From the NCBI GenBank assembly GCA_030410095.1, contig JAUFRC010000001.1:818501-882500 (forward strand): a stretch of 64,000 nt of DNA, written 5' to 3'. The notes beneath the pieces were generated by a model. The model was not told the DNA's origin. It searched no databases and worked only from the letters and a program-made list of their open reading frames with translations. This stretch comes from Paracoccus cavernae (GTDB lineage Bacteria > Pseudomonadota > Alphaproteobacteria > Rhodobacterales > Rhodobacteraceae). Below, piece by piece: positions 47,131 through 58,053 of this stretch. Positions within the stretch are counted from its first letter, which is position 1. Every line of letters starts with the position of its first letter. The position numbers and the translations under genes were made by a program.

Positions 47131-48152
47131 CCACGGATGCAACCCCGCAGCATGGGGCGCCCGATCCGGCGCTTGCGCCTTTGCTTTCGGTGCGCGATCT
47201 GCGCGTGAGCTTTCCGGTCCGGCGCAGCGGCGATCTGCCGTGGCGGGCACCGATGCAGCTGCAGGCTGTGGGCGGGATCGATTTCGACCTCATGGCGGGC
47301 GAGACCTTGGGCATTGTCGGCGAAAGCGGCTCGGGCAAATCGACGCTCGCGCGGGCGCTGATCGGGCTTGCGCCGGCCAGCGGGACGGCGCGTTGGGCCG
47401 ACGGGGTCAATCTGGTCGGCCTCTCGCCGCGCAAGATGATGCGCTACCGCAGCGATATCCAGATGATCTTTCAGGATCCGCTCGCCAGCCTCAACCCGCG
47501 CATGACCGTGGGCCAGATCATCGCCGAGCCTTTGCAGACCCATCATCACGGGCTGGCGCGCGACACCGTGAAAAGCCGCGTCAAGGATCTGATGGACCGC
47601 GTCGGGCTGCTGCCGAACCAGATCAACCGCTATCCGCATGAATTCTCGGGCGGACAGTGCCAGCGCATCGGGATCGCGCGGGCGTTGATCGTCCAGCCCA
47701 AGCTGATCATCTGCGACGAGCCGGTCTCGGCGCTTGATGTCTCGATCCAGGCGCAGGTGATCAACCTGCTGTCGGATCTGCAGCGCGATCTCGGGCTGGC
47801 GCTGATCTTCATCGCCCATGATCTGGCGGTGATGAAACATATCAGCGACCGCGTTCTGGTAATGTATCTTGGTCGCGTGATGGAACTGGCCGAGGCCGAG
47901 GCGCTTTATACCGCCCCTGCCCATCCCTATACGCAGGCGCTTTTGTCGGCGGTTCCGGTGCCCGATCCGCAAATCGCGCGGCAAAAACATGTCGTGCCCC
48001 TGCGCGGAGACCTGCCCTCGCCGATGGCGCCGCCCTCGGGCTGCGTCTTCCGCACGCGCTGCCCGCGCGCGCAGGCGCTTTGCGCCAGCGAGCGCCCGCT
48101 TTTGCGCGGAAGTCCGGCCCATCTCCATGCCTGCCACTTCCCGGTCCGCTGA
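47127..48152 (+). CDS. oppF: oligopeptide ABC transporter ATP-binding protein (OppF type)
   Basis: This is an intact 341-residue ATPase partner of OppD. Walker A is IVGESGSGKSTLARALIGLA, the Q-loop is MIFQDPLASLNPRMTVGQII, the signature is FSGGQCQRIGIARALIV and Walker B is LIICDEPVSALDVSIQAQVI. The C-terminus has AHPYTQALLSAVPVPDPQ and the cysteine motif PPSGCVFRTRCPRAQALC. ATG overlaps the oppD stop by four bases. It ends the opp operon; 174 bases follow before the Mrp genes. Confidence 0.95.
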   Translation: MTTDATPQHGAPDPALAPLLSVRDLRVSFPVRRSGDLPWRAPMQLQAVGGIDFDLMAGETLGIVGESGSGKSTLARALIGLAPASGTARWADGVNLVGLSPRKMMRYRSDIQMIFQDPLASLNPRMTVGQIIAEPLQTHHHGLARDTVKSRVKDLMDRVGLLPNQINRYPHEFSGGQCQRIGIARALIVQPKLIICDEPVSALDVSIQAQVINLLSDLQRDLGLALIFIAHDLAVMKHISDRVLVMYLGRVMELAEAEALYTAPAHPYTQALLSAVPVPDPQIARQKHVVPLRGDLPSPMAPPSGCVFRTRCPRAQALCASERPLLRGSPAHLHACHFPVR

Positions 48153-48326
48153 CCGAAGCCGAATTGAAGGGCACCAAAGCGGGCGACCCGCCTCCGGTGG
48201 CCGCCACGGCATAACGTGCGTGTTACCCGCCGATTTTTGCCGAAGAAATACCGGATCGGCGGTTGTTACCGCTGCCGTCCTGCGATTAATGTTGTCCAAA
48301 TATAGATAATCGGAAGAAGGACGGGG

Positions 48327-51224
48327 ATGGCCGGGCAGAACCTCTTGATCATGTTGGTAATTCTGCCGTTCCTCGCGGCCGGAGCCGCCGCGACCCTCTC
48401 CAGTACGGCGCGCAATGCCGAGGCCTGGATCTCGGGGCTGACCATGGCGGCGATGCTGGGCATCCTCGCCACGCTCGCCCCGAGGTTGCCGACGGCGGCA
48501 GGGTCGTTTCGACAATTGCCTGGGTCGACACGCTTGGACTCAATCTGCGCTTCCGCATCGACGGATTTTCGTGGCTGGTGATGGTGCTGGTTGCGGGGAT
48601 CGGTCTTCTGGTCGTCCTTTACGCCCGCTTTTACATGAGCCCCGATGATCCGATCGCGCGGTTCTATTCCAGTCTTCTGGCCTTTGCCGGTGCCATGAGC
48701 GGCGTGCTTTTGTCCGGCAATATCATCATGTTGGTTGTCTTTTGGGAGATGACCAGTCTGACCTCTTTCCTGCTCATCGGCTATTGGCACCACCGTCAGG
48801 ACGCGCGCGACGGGGCGCGGATGGCGCTGATCGTGACCGGCGCGGGCGGGCTGTGCCTTTTGGTGGCGATGGTCCTGATCGGCCAGATCGTCGGCAGCTA
48901 CAATCTCGATACCGTCCTGTCTTCGGGCGCGGTGATCCGCGAACATGTGCTTTATGTGCCGGTGCTGGTCCTTTTCCTGATCGGGGCCTTTACCAAATCG
49001 GCGCAATTCCCGTTCCAGTTCTGGCTTCCCAATGCCATGGCCGCGCCCACGCCGGTTTCGGCCTATCTGCATTCGGCGACGATGGTGAAAGCGGGGGTCT
49101 TCCTGCTCATCCGCTTCGAACCGGCGCTTGGCGGGACCGATTTGTGGTTCCAGATCGTGACCGGAGTCGGTGTCCTGACCCTGCTGATCGGCGGGCTTGC
49201 CGCGCTTTTCCAGCATGATCTCAAGGGGCTTCTCGCCTATTCCACGATCAGCCACCTCGGCATGATCACCGCCATGGCCGGTATCGGCAGCCCGCTCGCT
49301 ATTGTCGCGGCGATCTTCCATCTCGTGAACCATGCGACTTTCAAGGCCTCGCTTTTCATGATCGCGGGGATCATCGACCACGAGACCGGCACGCGCGACA
49401 TGCGCAAGCTTTCGGGGATTTTCCGCTATATGCCGGTGACGGGAACACTGGCGATTTTCGCCTCGGCGGCCATGGCGGGGATCCCGCTTCTGAACGGTTT
49501 CCTTTCCAAGGAGATGTTCTTCGAGGCGGCCTATGACTGGAACAATCCGAGCGGCCTTGATGCGGCCTTGCCCTATCTCGTGACGCTGGCCGGTGCGCTC
49601 AGCGTCGCTTATTCTGCGCGTTTCGTCATTTCGGTCTTCTTCGGCCCGACCACCAAGGCGCTGCCGAAACTGCCGCACGAGCCGCCTGCCCTGATGCGCT
49701 GGCCGGTTACCGTGCTCGTGGTGATCTGCCTTTGCGTTGGCATTTTCCCGGCCGTGACCATCGGCAATTGGCTGGGCGCGGCCTCCACCGCCGTACTCGG
49801 GCCCGACCTGCCCTATTACAGCCTCAAGCTTTGGCACGGTTTCACCATTCCTCTGGTCATGAGCCTGATCGCCATGGCGCTTGGCGCGGTGATCTGCGCC
49901 TTGGGCTGGAGCCGGATCGAGCTCGGCCCCGAGGACCGCCCTTCATGCGCATGATCAAGGGCGCCAAGATCTATGACCGCGTGATTGCACGCATGACGCT
50001 GAACGGGCCGCGCAGCTTTCTGCGCCTGCTCACGGCGGGCGGGCTTCAGGCGCAGCTGCGCATCCTGATCCTGCTGACCCTGCTCATGGGCTGGATGGCG
50101 CTGTTGCGGCTGGACTGGAACATCCCGATGCCGAGCATCGCGGTGCGCGAGGCGATCTTCGGCCTGCTCTGGATTGTCGGCGCGATCTGCGCGATCGGCG
50201 CGGCATGGCAGGCCAATTACTACCGCTTTGCCGCTTTGATCCTGATGGGCGGCGCGGGGCTTGTGACCTGCGCGACCTTTGTCTGGCTGTCCGCGCCCGA
50301 TCTGGCCGTGACCCAGCTTCTGGTCGAAATCGTGACCACGGTGCTCCTGCTTCTGGGCCTGCGCTGGCTGCCCAAGCGCGACCCCTCCATCCCGCGCGAC
50401 CAGAGCCTGCGCGCCCGCATCCGTCGCCGCTCGGACCTGTTGATCGCGATTGCTTGCGGCTCGGCGGCCACGGCGATTTCGTTGGCGGTGCTCCTGACCA
50501 CGCCGCGCGGCTCGATCGGCGACTGGTTCCTGCGCCATTCCTATTCCGAGGGCGGCGGCACCAACGTCGTCAACGTCATCCTTGTGGACTTCCGCGCCTT
50601 CGACACATTCGGAGAGATCACGGTTCTCGCCGCGGTGGGTCTGACCTGCTTCGCCCTGCTGCGCCGTTTCCGTCCGTCGGCCGAAAGCGTCGAGCCGCCC
50701 TCGCCCCAGCGCGAGGCCAATGAATCGACGCTCTATAACTATCTCTATGTGCCGCAGGTGCTGATGCAGTGGCTCTTTGCGCCGATCATTCTGCTCGCGG
50801 CCTATCTGTTCTTCCGCGGCCACGACCTTCCGGGTGGCGGTTTCGCGGCGGGTGTGACCCTCGCCATCGGGCTTTTGCTGCAATATCTCGCATCCGACGT
50901 ACGCTGGATCGAGGCGCGTCTGACCGTCCTGCCGGTGCGCTGGATGGCGGTCGGTCTGGCCGCAGCCAGCGCGACGGGCGCGGGCGCATGGATCTTCGGC
51001 TATCCGTTCCTTTCGGCACATGCGCAATATGTCGATCTGCCCCTGATCGGCAAAGTGCCCTTCTCGACGGCGATGATGTTCGATTTCGGGGTCTTCTCGC
51101 TGGTTGTCGGAGCGATCGTTCTGATGTTGATCGCCATCGCCCACCAATCGATGCGGATCGGGCCGCGCAAACGCGATCCGCCGATACCGATGAGCTCGCG
51201 AAGCTCGAAGAGGAGACCGCCTGA
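48327..51224 (+). CDS. mrpA: Na+/H+ antiporter subunit A with fused subunit B (MrpAB/PhaAB), three frameshifts
   Basis: This is the largest subunit of the multisubunit Mrp (Mnh/Pha) cation/proton antiporter, homologous to NuoL. It shows MLVVFWEMTSLTSFLLIGYW, FQFWLPNAMAAPTPVSAYLH, HSATMVKAGVFLLIRFEP and KASLFMIAGIIDHETGTRDM. The C-terminal part is the MrpB domain (QWLFAPIILLAAYLFFRGHD, LPGGGFAAGVTLAIGLLLQY), as in group 2 operons where A and B are fused. C losses at 48478-48481, 49939-49941 and 51178-51179 are corrected to LAPEVADGGRVVSTIAWVDT, EDRPFMRMIKGAKIYD and RDPADTDELAKLEEETA. The corrected length is 966. AAGGA precedes the ATG. Confidence 0.92.
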
Positions 51225-51568
51225 TGGAATTCATCCTTGCGATTGCCATTGGCGTTCTCGTCGGTTCGGGCGTCTGGCTGATCCTGCGGCCGCGGACCTT
51301 CCAACTGATCATCGGGCTGTGCCTGCTGGCCTATGGCGTCAACCTCTTCATCTTCGCGATGGGCCGGCTTTATGTCGGCGCGGCGCCGATCATGCCCAAG
51401 GGCGGTTTCGTCGATCCCACGACCTATGCCGACCCCTTGCCGCAGGCTTTGGTTCTGACCGCCATCGTCATCAGCTTTGCCACCACTGCCCTGTTTCTGG
51501 TCGTCATGATCGCCGCACGCGGTGCGACGGGGACCGACCATGTTGACGGAAAAGAGCGCGACCAATGA
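51224..51568 (+). CDS. mrpC: Na+/H+ antiporter subunit C (NuoK-like)
   Basis: This is an intact 114-residue protein with three membrane helices, homologous to NuoK. It reads MEFILAIAIGVLVGSGVWLI, LRPRTFQLIIGLCLLAYGVN, DPLPQALVLTAIVISFATTA and LFLVVMIAARGATG. The DPLPQALVLTAIVI motif is diagnostic for MrpC. The start overlaps the mrpAB stop by one base, and its stop overlaps mrpD. Confidence 0.95.
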   Translation: MEFILAIAIGVLVGSGVWLILRPRTFQLIIGLCLLAYGVNLFIFAMGRLYVGAAPIMPKGGFVDPTTYADPLPQALVLTAIVISFATTALFLVVMIAARGATGTDHVDGKERDQ

Positions 51569-53233
51569 CACCAGACGACATTTATGTTCCCGCGCATCTT
51601 CTGGTCGCGCCGATCCTGATCCCGCTGGTCGCGGGCGCCTTGATGCTGTTTTACGACGACCGCCAGCGCAAAACCAAACTCGGGATCGGCTTTGCCGCGA
51701 TCGGGGCGTTGTTTCTGATCTCGCTCGAGCTGATCGCGCGGGTCAAGGGCGACGCGACCAACCAGACCATCGTCGCGACCTATCTTCTGGGCGATTGGCC
51801 GGTGCCGATCGGCATCGTTCTGGTTGTCGACCGGCTTTCGGCAATGATGGTGATGCTGACCACGCTGATCGCGCTGCCTTCGCTGATCTATGCCGCTGCG
51901 GGCTGGCAGGGCAAAGGCCAGCATTTCCACACGATGTTCCAGCTTTTGCTGGCCGGGGTGAACGGTGCCTTCCTGACCGGAGACCTCTTCAACCTCTTCG
52001 TTTTCTTCGAGGTCATGCTCGCGGCCTCTTACGGGCTCATGCTGCACGGCTCGGGGTCGAGCGGATCAAGCAGGGCCTCCATTACATCGCGATCAACCTT
52101 GCGGCATCGCTCTTGTTCCTGCTTGGCGCGGCATTGGTCTACGGCACGACGGGCACGCTCAATATGGCCGATATTTCGCGCGTGGTGCCGCTGCTCGACG
52201 AGCCGCAGCGGCTCTTGTTCCATGCGGCGGCCGCGCTTTTGGGCATGGCTTTCCTGACCAAGGCGGCGGTCTGGCCTTTGTGCTTCTGGTTGCCGCCGAC
52301 CTATACGGCAGCCTCGCCGCCTGCCGCTGCGGTTTTCGCGATCATGACCAAGGTCGGGCTCTATGTGATCTTGCGTTTGGTCACGCTGACCTTCGGCCAT
52401 GACGCCGGAAGCTCGGCCGGTTTCGGCGGTCCGGTCCTGATCGTCGGCGGCATGGCCACGATGGCCTACGGTATGATCGGGGTGCTCGGCTCGCAGGGCG
52501 TGAGCATCAAGGGCGGCTATATCGCGCTGATCTCCTCGGGAACGGTGCTGACGGCGGTGGGCATTTCACTTTTGGGCGGCGGCGCGCAGATCCTCTCGGG
52601 CGCGCTCTACTATATGATCGGCTCGACCATAGCGATCGGGGCCTATTTCCTGCTCTCCGAACCGATCAGCCGCGGGATCGAGGGGCGCGTCGAGGAAGAC
52701 GATGCCCAGATCTCGGACCCCGTGCTCGAGCGTTGGGCCCCGATGATGGGCACGGTCGAGGATGAGGAGGCTCCGCCACCACCCGCACCGCGCCCTGGAC
52801 CGCGCTCGGCGTCAGCTTCGTGCTGATCTCGGCCATGCTCGCGGGCCTGCCTCCCTTCCCGGGCTTTGTCGGCAAGGTCGCGATGATGAGCGGCGCCTTC
52901 CACGACAATGCCGGCATCAACGGCATGATCCCCGTCATCCTGTGGGTCTATGCCGCGCTGCTGATCGTCTCGGGCTTTGCGGTGATGATCGCATTGGTGC
53001 GTCTGGGGATCCGGCGTTTCTGGGTCTCCGAGAACCCGCCGACCCGCGTGCTGGCGCTTGAAATCGGGCCGGTGCTCCTGATCCTTGCCATGATCGTTTT
53101 CCAGACCGTGAAATCCGGACCCTTGCTGCATTACACCGATGCCACCGCGCAGGATCTGAGTACGCCTGCCGTCTACCGCAATGCGGTTCTCTCGGCTCCG
53201 GTCGTGGCCGACAGCATGGGAGGCGGCCAATGA
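51565..53233 (+). CDS. mrpD: Na+/H+ antiporter subunit D (NuoN/NuoM-like), two frameshifts
   Basis: This is the second large antiporter-like subunit. It reads [60 protein letters not shown] and [21 protein letters not shown] losses at 52053-52056 and 52769-52770 are corrected to [20 protein letters not shown] and [20 protein letters not shown]. The end reads [20 protein letters not shown] and [18 protein letters not shown]. The corrected length is 556. It overlaps mrpC and mrpE by four bases each. Confidence 0.92.
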
Positions 53234-53721
53234 TCGCGCGTTCGATCCCCCATCCGATCCTCAGCGCGGCGCTGGTCGTGATGTGGATGATCCTCACCAG
53301 CTTCTCGCTCGGGAACTTCCTGCTCGGGGCGGCGATTTCGGTGCTCGCGGGCTGGGTGGTCAGCCGGCTGCGTCCGAAGCGCGTCGAGATCCACAGCTGG
53401 AAAGCGCTGTTCACGCTGGGTTTCCGTGTCTTCATCGACATCATGAAATCCAACTATGCCGTCGCCAAGCTGATCACGCGCGGGCCGAACGACCCCGAGC
53501 GCCATCCGGGCTTCATCCTGATCGATCTGCGCCTGCGCGACCGCAACGGCCTCGCGCTTTTGTCGGTCATCATCACCTCGACCCCCGGCACGGCTTGGGT
53601 GGAATACGACCCCGAGGCGGGACAGCTTTTGATGCATATCCTCGACCTGCGCGAGGGCGAGGATTGGCAAAGCATCATCCGCGACCGCTACGAGGGCCTG
53701 CTGATGGAGATTTTCGAATGA
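53230..53721 (+). CDS. mrpE: Na+/H+ antiporter subunit E
   Basis: This is an intact 163-residue small subunit. It has two N-terminal membrane segments ([40 protein letters not shown]) and a cytoplasmic domain with [40 protein letters not shown] and [20 protein letters not shown]. The [10 protein letters not shown] motif is conserved in MrpE. Four-base overlaps with mrpD and mrpF indicate translational coupling. Confidence 0.95.
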   Translation: MIARSIPHPILSAALVVMWMILTSFSLGNFLLGAAISVLAGWVVSRLRPKRVEIHSWKALFTLGFRVFIDIMKSNYAVAKLITRGPNDPERHPGFILIDLRLRDRNGLALLSVIITSTPGTAWVEYDPEAGQLLMHILDLREGEDWQSIIRDRYEGLLMEIFE

Positions 53722-54002
53722 GCGCCGCCGCATTTCTGCATTTCGCCCTCACCTATGCCCAGCTTTGCCTGATCGTGGCCTTCGCGCTGGCGAGCTGGCG
53801 CATGCTCAAGGGCCCGCGCGCGCAAGACCGCGTGCTGGCGATGGATACGCTTTATGTCGATGCGATGCTGCTTTTCCTCGTGATCGGCATGGATAACGGC
53901 AACGTCTTTTTCTTCGAGGCCGCCGCGGTCATCGCCATTCTGGGCTTTGTCGCAACCGTGACGCTGGCGAAATTCCTCATGCGCGGCGAGGTGATCGAAT
54001 GA
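53718..54002 (+). CDS. mrpF: Na+/H+ antiporter subunit F
   Basis: This is an intact 94-residue protein with three membrane helices. It reads [40 protein letters not shown] and [20 protein letters not shown]. The [15 protein letters not shown] segment (the GP-x2-DR-V motif) is typical of MrpF. Start and stop overlap the neighbouring genes by four bases. Confidence 0.95.
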   Translation: MSAAAFLHFALTYAQLCLIVAFALASWRMLKGPRAQDRVLAMDTLYVDAMLLFLVIGMDNGNVFFFEAAAVIAILGFVATVTLAKFLMRGEVIE

Positions 54003-54379
54003 ACAACCATCTTGAAACCATCCCGCCCTGGGCGGCCGTCATCATCGCGATCCTGCTCATCATCGGCGCGAGCCTTGCGCTGATGGGCAATATCGGGCTG
54101 ATCCGCTTCCGCAGCTTCTACGAGCGCCTCCATGCGCCGACCCTCGGGGCGAGTTGCGGGACCTTGGCGATCATCATCGGCTCGATGCTGATGTTCTCGC
54201 TGCTCGACGGGCGGCTGATCCTGCACGAGATCATCATCGGGATTTTCATCCTGATCACCACGCCGGTGACGATGATGCTTTTGGGCCGCGCCGCGTTGCG
54301 TCGCGACCGCAGCCGCGGTCTGGTGATCAGCAATGCCTCGCGCGATCCTTCGCCCGAGGAACAGGCCGACAAGCGCTGA
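53999..54379 (+). CDS. mrpG: Na+/H+ antiporter subunit G
   Basis: This is an intact 126-residue protein with three membrane helices. It reads [40 protein letters not shown] (the [13 protein letters not shown] motif of MrpG) and [20 protein letters not shown]. It is the last gene of the Mrp operon and is followed within 16 bases by a strong terminator. Mrp complexes exchange Na+ or K+ for protons and support pH and salt tolerance. Confidence 0.95.
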   Translation: MNNHLETIPPWAAVIIAILLIIGASLALMGNIGLIRFRSFYERLHAPTLGASCGTLAIIIGSMLMFSLLDGRLILHEIIIGIFILITTPVTMMLLGRAALRRDRSRGLVISNASRDPSPEEQADKR

Positions 54380-54394
54380 CTTTGGTGCGAGTAC

Positions 54395-54422
54395 AAAAAG
54401 GCGGGCTCCGGCCCGCCTTTTT
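54395..54422. terminator. bidirectional rho-independent terminator between mrpG and aroB
   Basis: AAAAAGGCGGGC pairs perfectly with GCCCGCCTTTTT around a TCCG loop. It ends both convergent operons. Confidence 0.93.
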
Positions 54423-54440
54423 CTGTCCCGTTGGCCGAGC

Positions 54441-55546
54441 CTAGCCGCGCGATTCGCGTAACACCGCCCGCAGTTGGTCGAAATCGACCTCGTCGGTGAC
54501 GAAAGCCTCGCCGATCCCGCGCGCGAGGATAAAGCGCAGCTTGCCGTCCTGCACCTTCTTGTCCTGCCCCATCAGCGCGATCAGCGCCTCGTCATCGGCC
54601 AGATCGCCGGGGATATCGGAAATGCGCGAGGGCATGCCCATGGCCGCGAAATGTGCCGCGACCCTTGACGGGGCCTCCTGCGCGCAAAGCCCCATCCGCG
54701 CCGAGAGATCGAAGGCCAGCGTACAGCCGATCGCCACGCCCTCGCCATGAAGCAGCCGGTCGGAGTAACCGGTCGCGGATTCCAACGCATGGCCGAAAGT
54801 ATGGCCGAGGTTCAACAGCGCGCGCTCGCCCTGTTCGGTCTCGTCGCGCTGGACGATCCCCGCCTTCATGGCGACCGAATGGCGCACGGCCTCGGCGCGC
54901 AAAGCGGGATCGCGGGCCAGAGCGGGGCCGTTCTTTTCGAGCCAGCGGAAGAAGGATTCATCGCCCAGAAGCCCGTATTTGGCGACCTCGCCATAGCCCG
55001 ACAGAAAATCGCGCGGCGTCAGCGTGTCGAGCACGTCGATATCTGCGAGAACCAGCGTCGGCTGATGAAAGGCCCCGATCAGGTTCTTGCCCTGCGGGCT
55101 GTTGATGCCGGTCTTGCCGCCGACCGAGCTGTCGACCTGCGACAGAAGCGTCGTCGGGATCTGCACGAAGCGCACGCCGCGCCGCAAGATCGCCGAGGCA
55201 AAGCCCACCAGATCCCCGATCACGCCGCCGCCGAATGCGATGACGATATCCTTGCGCTCGATCTTCTGGCCCAAGAGCCATTCGACGGTACGCCCCAGAT
55301 CGGCCCAGTTCTTGGTCGCCTCGCCAGCGGGCAGAACCAGCGCTTCGGCCGTGATCCCTGCCTGCTCAAGCGCGGCCTGAAGGCTTTCCAGATGGAGCGG
55401 CGCGACCGTGGCATCGGTCACGATCGCCGCGCGGCGGGCTCCGAAGATCGCGGCAATGCGCGTGCCCGCCTCGTGGATCAGCCCTGCCCGATTTCGACAT
55501 CGTAAGAGCGGCTGCCGAGATCGACGTGAACCTTGTCTACAGTCAT
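54441..55546 (-). CDS. aroB: 3-dehydroquinate synthase, one frameshift
   Basis: AroB cyclises DAHP to 3-dehydroquinate, step two of the shikimate pathway. It has VIAFGGGVIGDLVGFASAIL, FVQIPTTLLSQVDSSVGGKT (NAD and zinc-site region), GYGEVAKYGLLGDESFF and LLNLGHTFGHALESATGYSD, followed by HGEGVAIGCTLAFDLSARMG, which supply the metal ligands. A G loss opposite about 55482-55484 separates the first 23 codons; restored, it reads DVEIGQGLIHEAGTRIAAIF. The true start is ATG 55546 (MTVDKVHVDLGSRSYDVEIG), which overlaps the aroK stop by four bases. The corrected length is 368. Confidence 0.95.
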
Positions 55547-56078
55547 TTCTTCTCCAGAGCTTCGGGGTATTTGGCGCGGATCGCCTCGATCACGCGGTTC
55601 GAGGTCTCGTCGATCGTGTCGTTGCGCTGCGCGAAAACAGTGATATCGGCCTCGGCATAGATCGGGGTTCGCTCGGCCAGAAGTTTCGCGAGTGTACCGT
55701 GCGGATCGGCGGTCTGCAAAAGCGGCCGCGTCGGGCGCAGCTTGACGCGGTGCCAGAGCGTCTCGAGATCGGCGGTGAGCCAGACCGAGATCCCGCGCTC
55801 GCGGATGGCGTTGCGGTTATGCGGCTGGATCCATGCCCCGCCGCCGGTCGAGACGATGCAGGGCGGCCCCGAGAGGACGCGCGTCAGCACCTCCGATCGC
55901 GGGCACGGAAAAAGGCTTCGCCGTCGCGGGCGAATATTTCGGTGATCGACATGGTTGCCGCACGTTCGATCTCTGCATCGGTATCGACGAAAGGCAGGTG
56001 CAGTTTTCGGGATAAATCCGTGCCGATGGCGGTTTTTCCGGCCCCCATCATTCCGATCAGCACGATATTGCGGCGCAT
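55543..56078 (-). CDS. aroK: shikimate kinase, one frameshift at a GATC
   Basis: AroK phosphorylates shikimate. The P-loop is VLIGMMGAGKTAIGTDLSRK, then LPFVDTDAEIERAATMSITE (shikimate-binding Asp), CIVSTGGGAWIQPHNRNAIR (GGG motif) and LKLRPTRPLLQ-like lid (seen as RVKLRPTRPLLQTADPHGTL). The frame breaks at 55895-55898. Restoring one base so that GATC becomes GANTC gives FFRARESEVLTRVLSG, the normal family sequence, and a 178-residue protein. aroK and aroB overlap, the conserved arrangement. The small envelope gene at 56209 is divergent. Confidence 0.94.
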
Positions 56079-56208
56079 TTGCGGTCCTTTGGGCTTTTCG
56101 ATGAATGGTTTGACTGAATGGCGTGTTCTTTAACGCAATGCCATATATATTCCAGAGCGAGTGGCCACGGCCGGAATGAAATATAAGACTGAGACCGAAG
56201 GATTTGGA

Positions 56209-56469
56209 ATGCGGCTTGTTGGACTGATCGTTGTTTTGCTGGTTCTCGCGATTGGCGGGCTCGCAGGATATGCCTATCTGGGCGATATGGAAGCCGCGCC
56301 GACCGAAATGCGGGTGCCGGTCGAGCTGGACCTCGGCGCGGGTCAGGCGGCACCGGCCGCACCTGTCGAGGGCGAGGCCGCGACCGGCGAAGCCGAAGCC
56401 CCGCAGGCAGAGCAGGCGCCTGTCGAAACGGGCGCAGAGGGCCAAACGCAAGCCAATGACCTGGACTGA
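56209..56469 (+). CDS. small membrane-anchored Ala/Pro/Glu-rich protein
   Basis: This 86-residue protein has one N-terminal membrane helix (MRLVGLIVVLLVLAIGGLAG), a short conserved-looking segment (YAYLGDMEAAPTEMRVPVEL) and an acidic, alanine-rich tail (EAPQAEQAPVETGAEGQTQA). It is probably anchored in the inner membrane facing the periplasm. The next gene starts 14 bases before its stop, so the two are translated together. Comparable pairs lie between aroK and xerD in related genomes, as I recall them. No function is known. Confidence 0.75.
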   Translation: MRLVGLIVVLLVLAIGGLAGYAYLGDMEAAPTEMRVPVELDLGAGQAAPAAPVEGEAATGEAEAPQAEQAPVETGAEGQTQANDLD

Positions 56470-58053
56470 TCCCAAGATCTGGCTACTGGCGGCAGGATTT
56501 GCCGCCCTGACACAGGAGGCGGCCGCGCGCGAGCCGCTTTCGGCAAGCGATTGGCTGTCGGGCAGCGTGCAGGAGCCCGACAACCGCTCGGCATGGCGTC
56601 CGGGCGATGCACGCCCCAAAGTCAAAGGCAAGAGCAAGGATCTCGCCCGCACCGGCTCGGTCGAGCCGGTCGGGGTGACGCGTCTGGGAGAAAACAATCC
56701 CGATACGATGGGCACGGTCTCGCCGCGCTCGGCAGGGCTTCCGGCCGGATTGTGGGGCGACGGGGAATCGCGGGCACTAGCGGCACAGGTTGCGCGCCAG
56801 AGCCCGCATCTGCCCGCTTTGCGGCGCCTGCTGCGGCGGGTGCTGGCCGCACAGCTCGATCCGCCCAAGGCGCCCGATCCCGCAAGCGAGGGCGCGCTGT
56901 TTCTGGCCCGTGTCGACAAGCTTCTCGATATGGGGGCAACCCGCGCGGCGCAGGACCTTTTGCTGCGCGCCGGTCCGGGCGATCCCGAACGCTTCCGCCG
57001 CCTTTTCGACATTGCGCTATTGTCGGGCAACGAGGCGCAGGCCTGCAAGACGATGGACCTCACACCGGGGATCGCGCCCAGCTTTTCGGCGCGGATCTTC
57101 TGTCTGGCGCTTGGCGGCGATTGGGCTGCGGCCTCGCTCGTCCATTACGGCGCGGAGACGCTTGGCCGGATCGACCCCGATACCGCGCGGCTTTTGTCGC
57201 ATTTCCTTGACGACGGCTATATCGACAGCGCCGAGGTCCTGACCCCGCCCGCAACGGTGACCCCGCTGATCTACCGGCTGCACGAGGCGATCGGCCAGCC
57301 CCTGCCCTCCGCCAATCTGCCGCTGGCTTTCGCCTTGTTCGATCTCGACGACAATGGCGGCTGGAAGGCTCAGATCGACGCGGCCGAGCGTCTGGCGCGC
57401 GCCGGCGCCATCCCCGCCTCGCAGCTGCGCGAGATCTATCTTTGCAGGAACCCGCCGCATCGGGCGGGGTTTGGGACCGCGTCAGCGCCTTCCAGACCCT
57501 CGAGGAGGCTTTGGCCACGCGCGACCGCGATGCGGTCGAAGGCAGCCTGCCGCAAGCGTTCGACGCGATGCGTCAGGGCGGGCTTTTCTATGCCTTGGCC
57601 GATATGGTCGGGGCAGAAACCGCCGCGCTCGCGCCTTCGGGCCGAGCGGGCATGATCGCGATGTGGCTCGCTTTGGCCGCCGATCAGGCCCAGACGATCG
57701 AGACAGCTCCTGTGGGTGCCTCGGCCGGCGACCAATGGCTGATCGCATTCGCGACCGGCAAAGCCGTGGGGCCGCCTCCGGTCGAAAGCCGCGAGACGAC
57801 GGCCCTTCTGGCGGGTGCTTTCACCGGCAAGGCTGGCGAAGGACTGCCCGAACAGGCAAGCCAGCTCATCGCCGCCAATCGTCAGGGCGAGGCTTTGCTC
57901 GATGCGGTCGCGGCGGTCGATGCCGGTACCGAAGGTGATTACATCCGCGCGGCGCAGGGCCTGCGGGTTCTGCGTGCGCTCGGACAGGACGACATCGCCC
58001 GTCAGGCGGCGGTCGAGCTGATCCTCGGCGCGCGGATGGCGGATCAGGAGTGA
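56456..58053 (+). CDS. uncharacterised exported helical-repeat-like protein, one frameshift
   Basis: The corrected product is 532 residues. A signal peptide (KIWLLAAGFAALTQEAAARE) is followed by a low-complexity linker and then a mostly helical body (LPALRRLLRRVLAAQLDPPK, DLLLRAGPGDPERFRRLFDI, ALLSGNEAQACKTMDLTPGI and others) that recalls tetratricopeptide or alpha-solenoid folds without a clear consensus. A T is missing at 57441-57443; the restored join reads REIYLLQEPAASGGVWDRVS. It overlaps both the small membrane gene and xerD (GTG at 58050), which suggests an operon. I do not recognise a functional family; it is likely periplasmic. Confidence 0.78.

Noticed and set aside
46827..48515. 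Very long open frame on the minus strand opposite oppD and oppF
   Set aside because: High GC creates long antisense frames. This one has Arg/His-rich, family-less composition, while the plus strand encodes canonical ABC ATPases. The same applies to 48266-49837 (minus) and 14180-15934 (plus).
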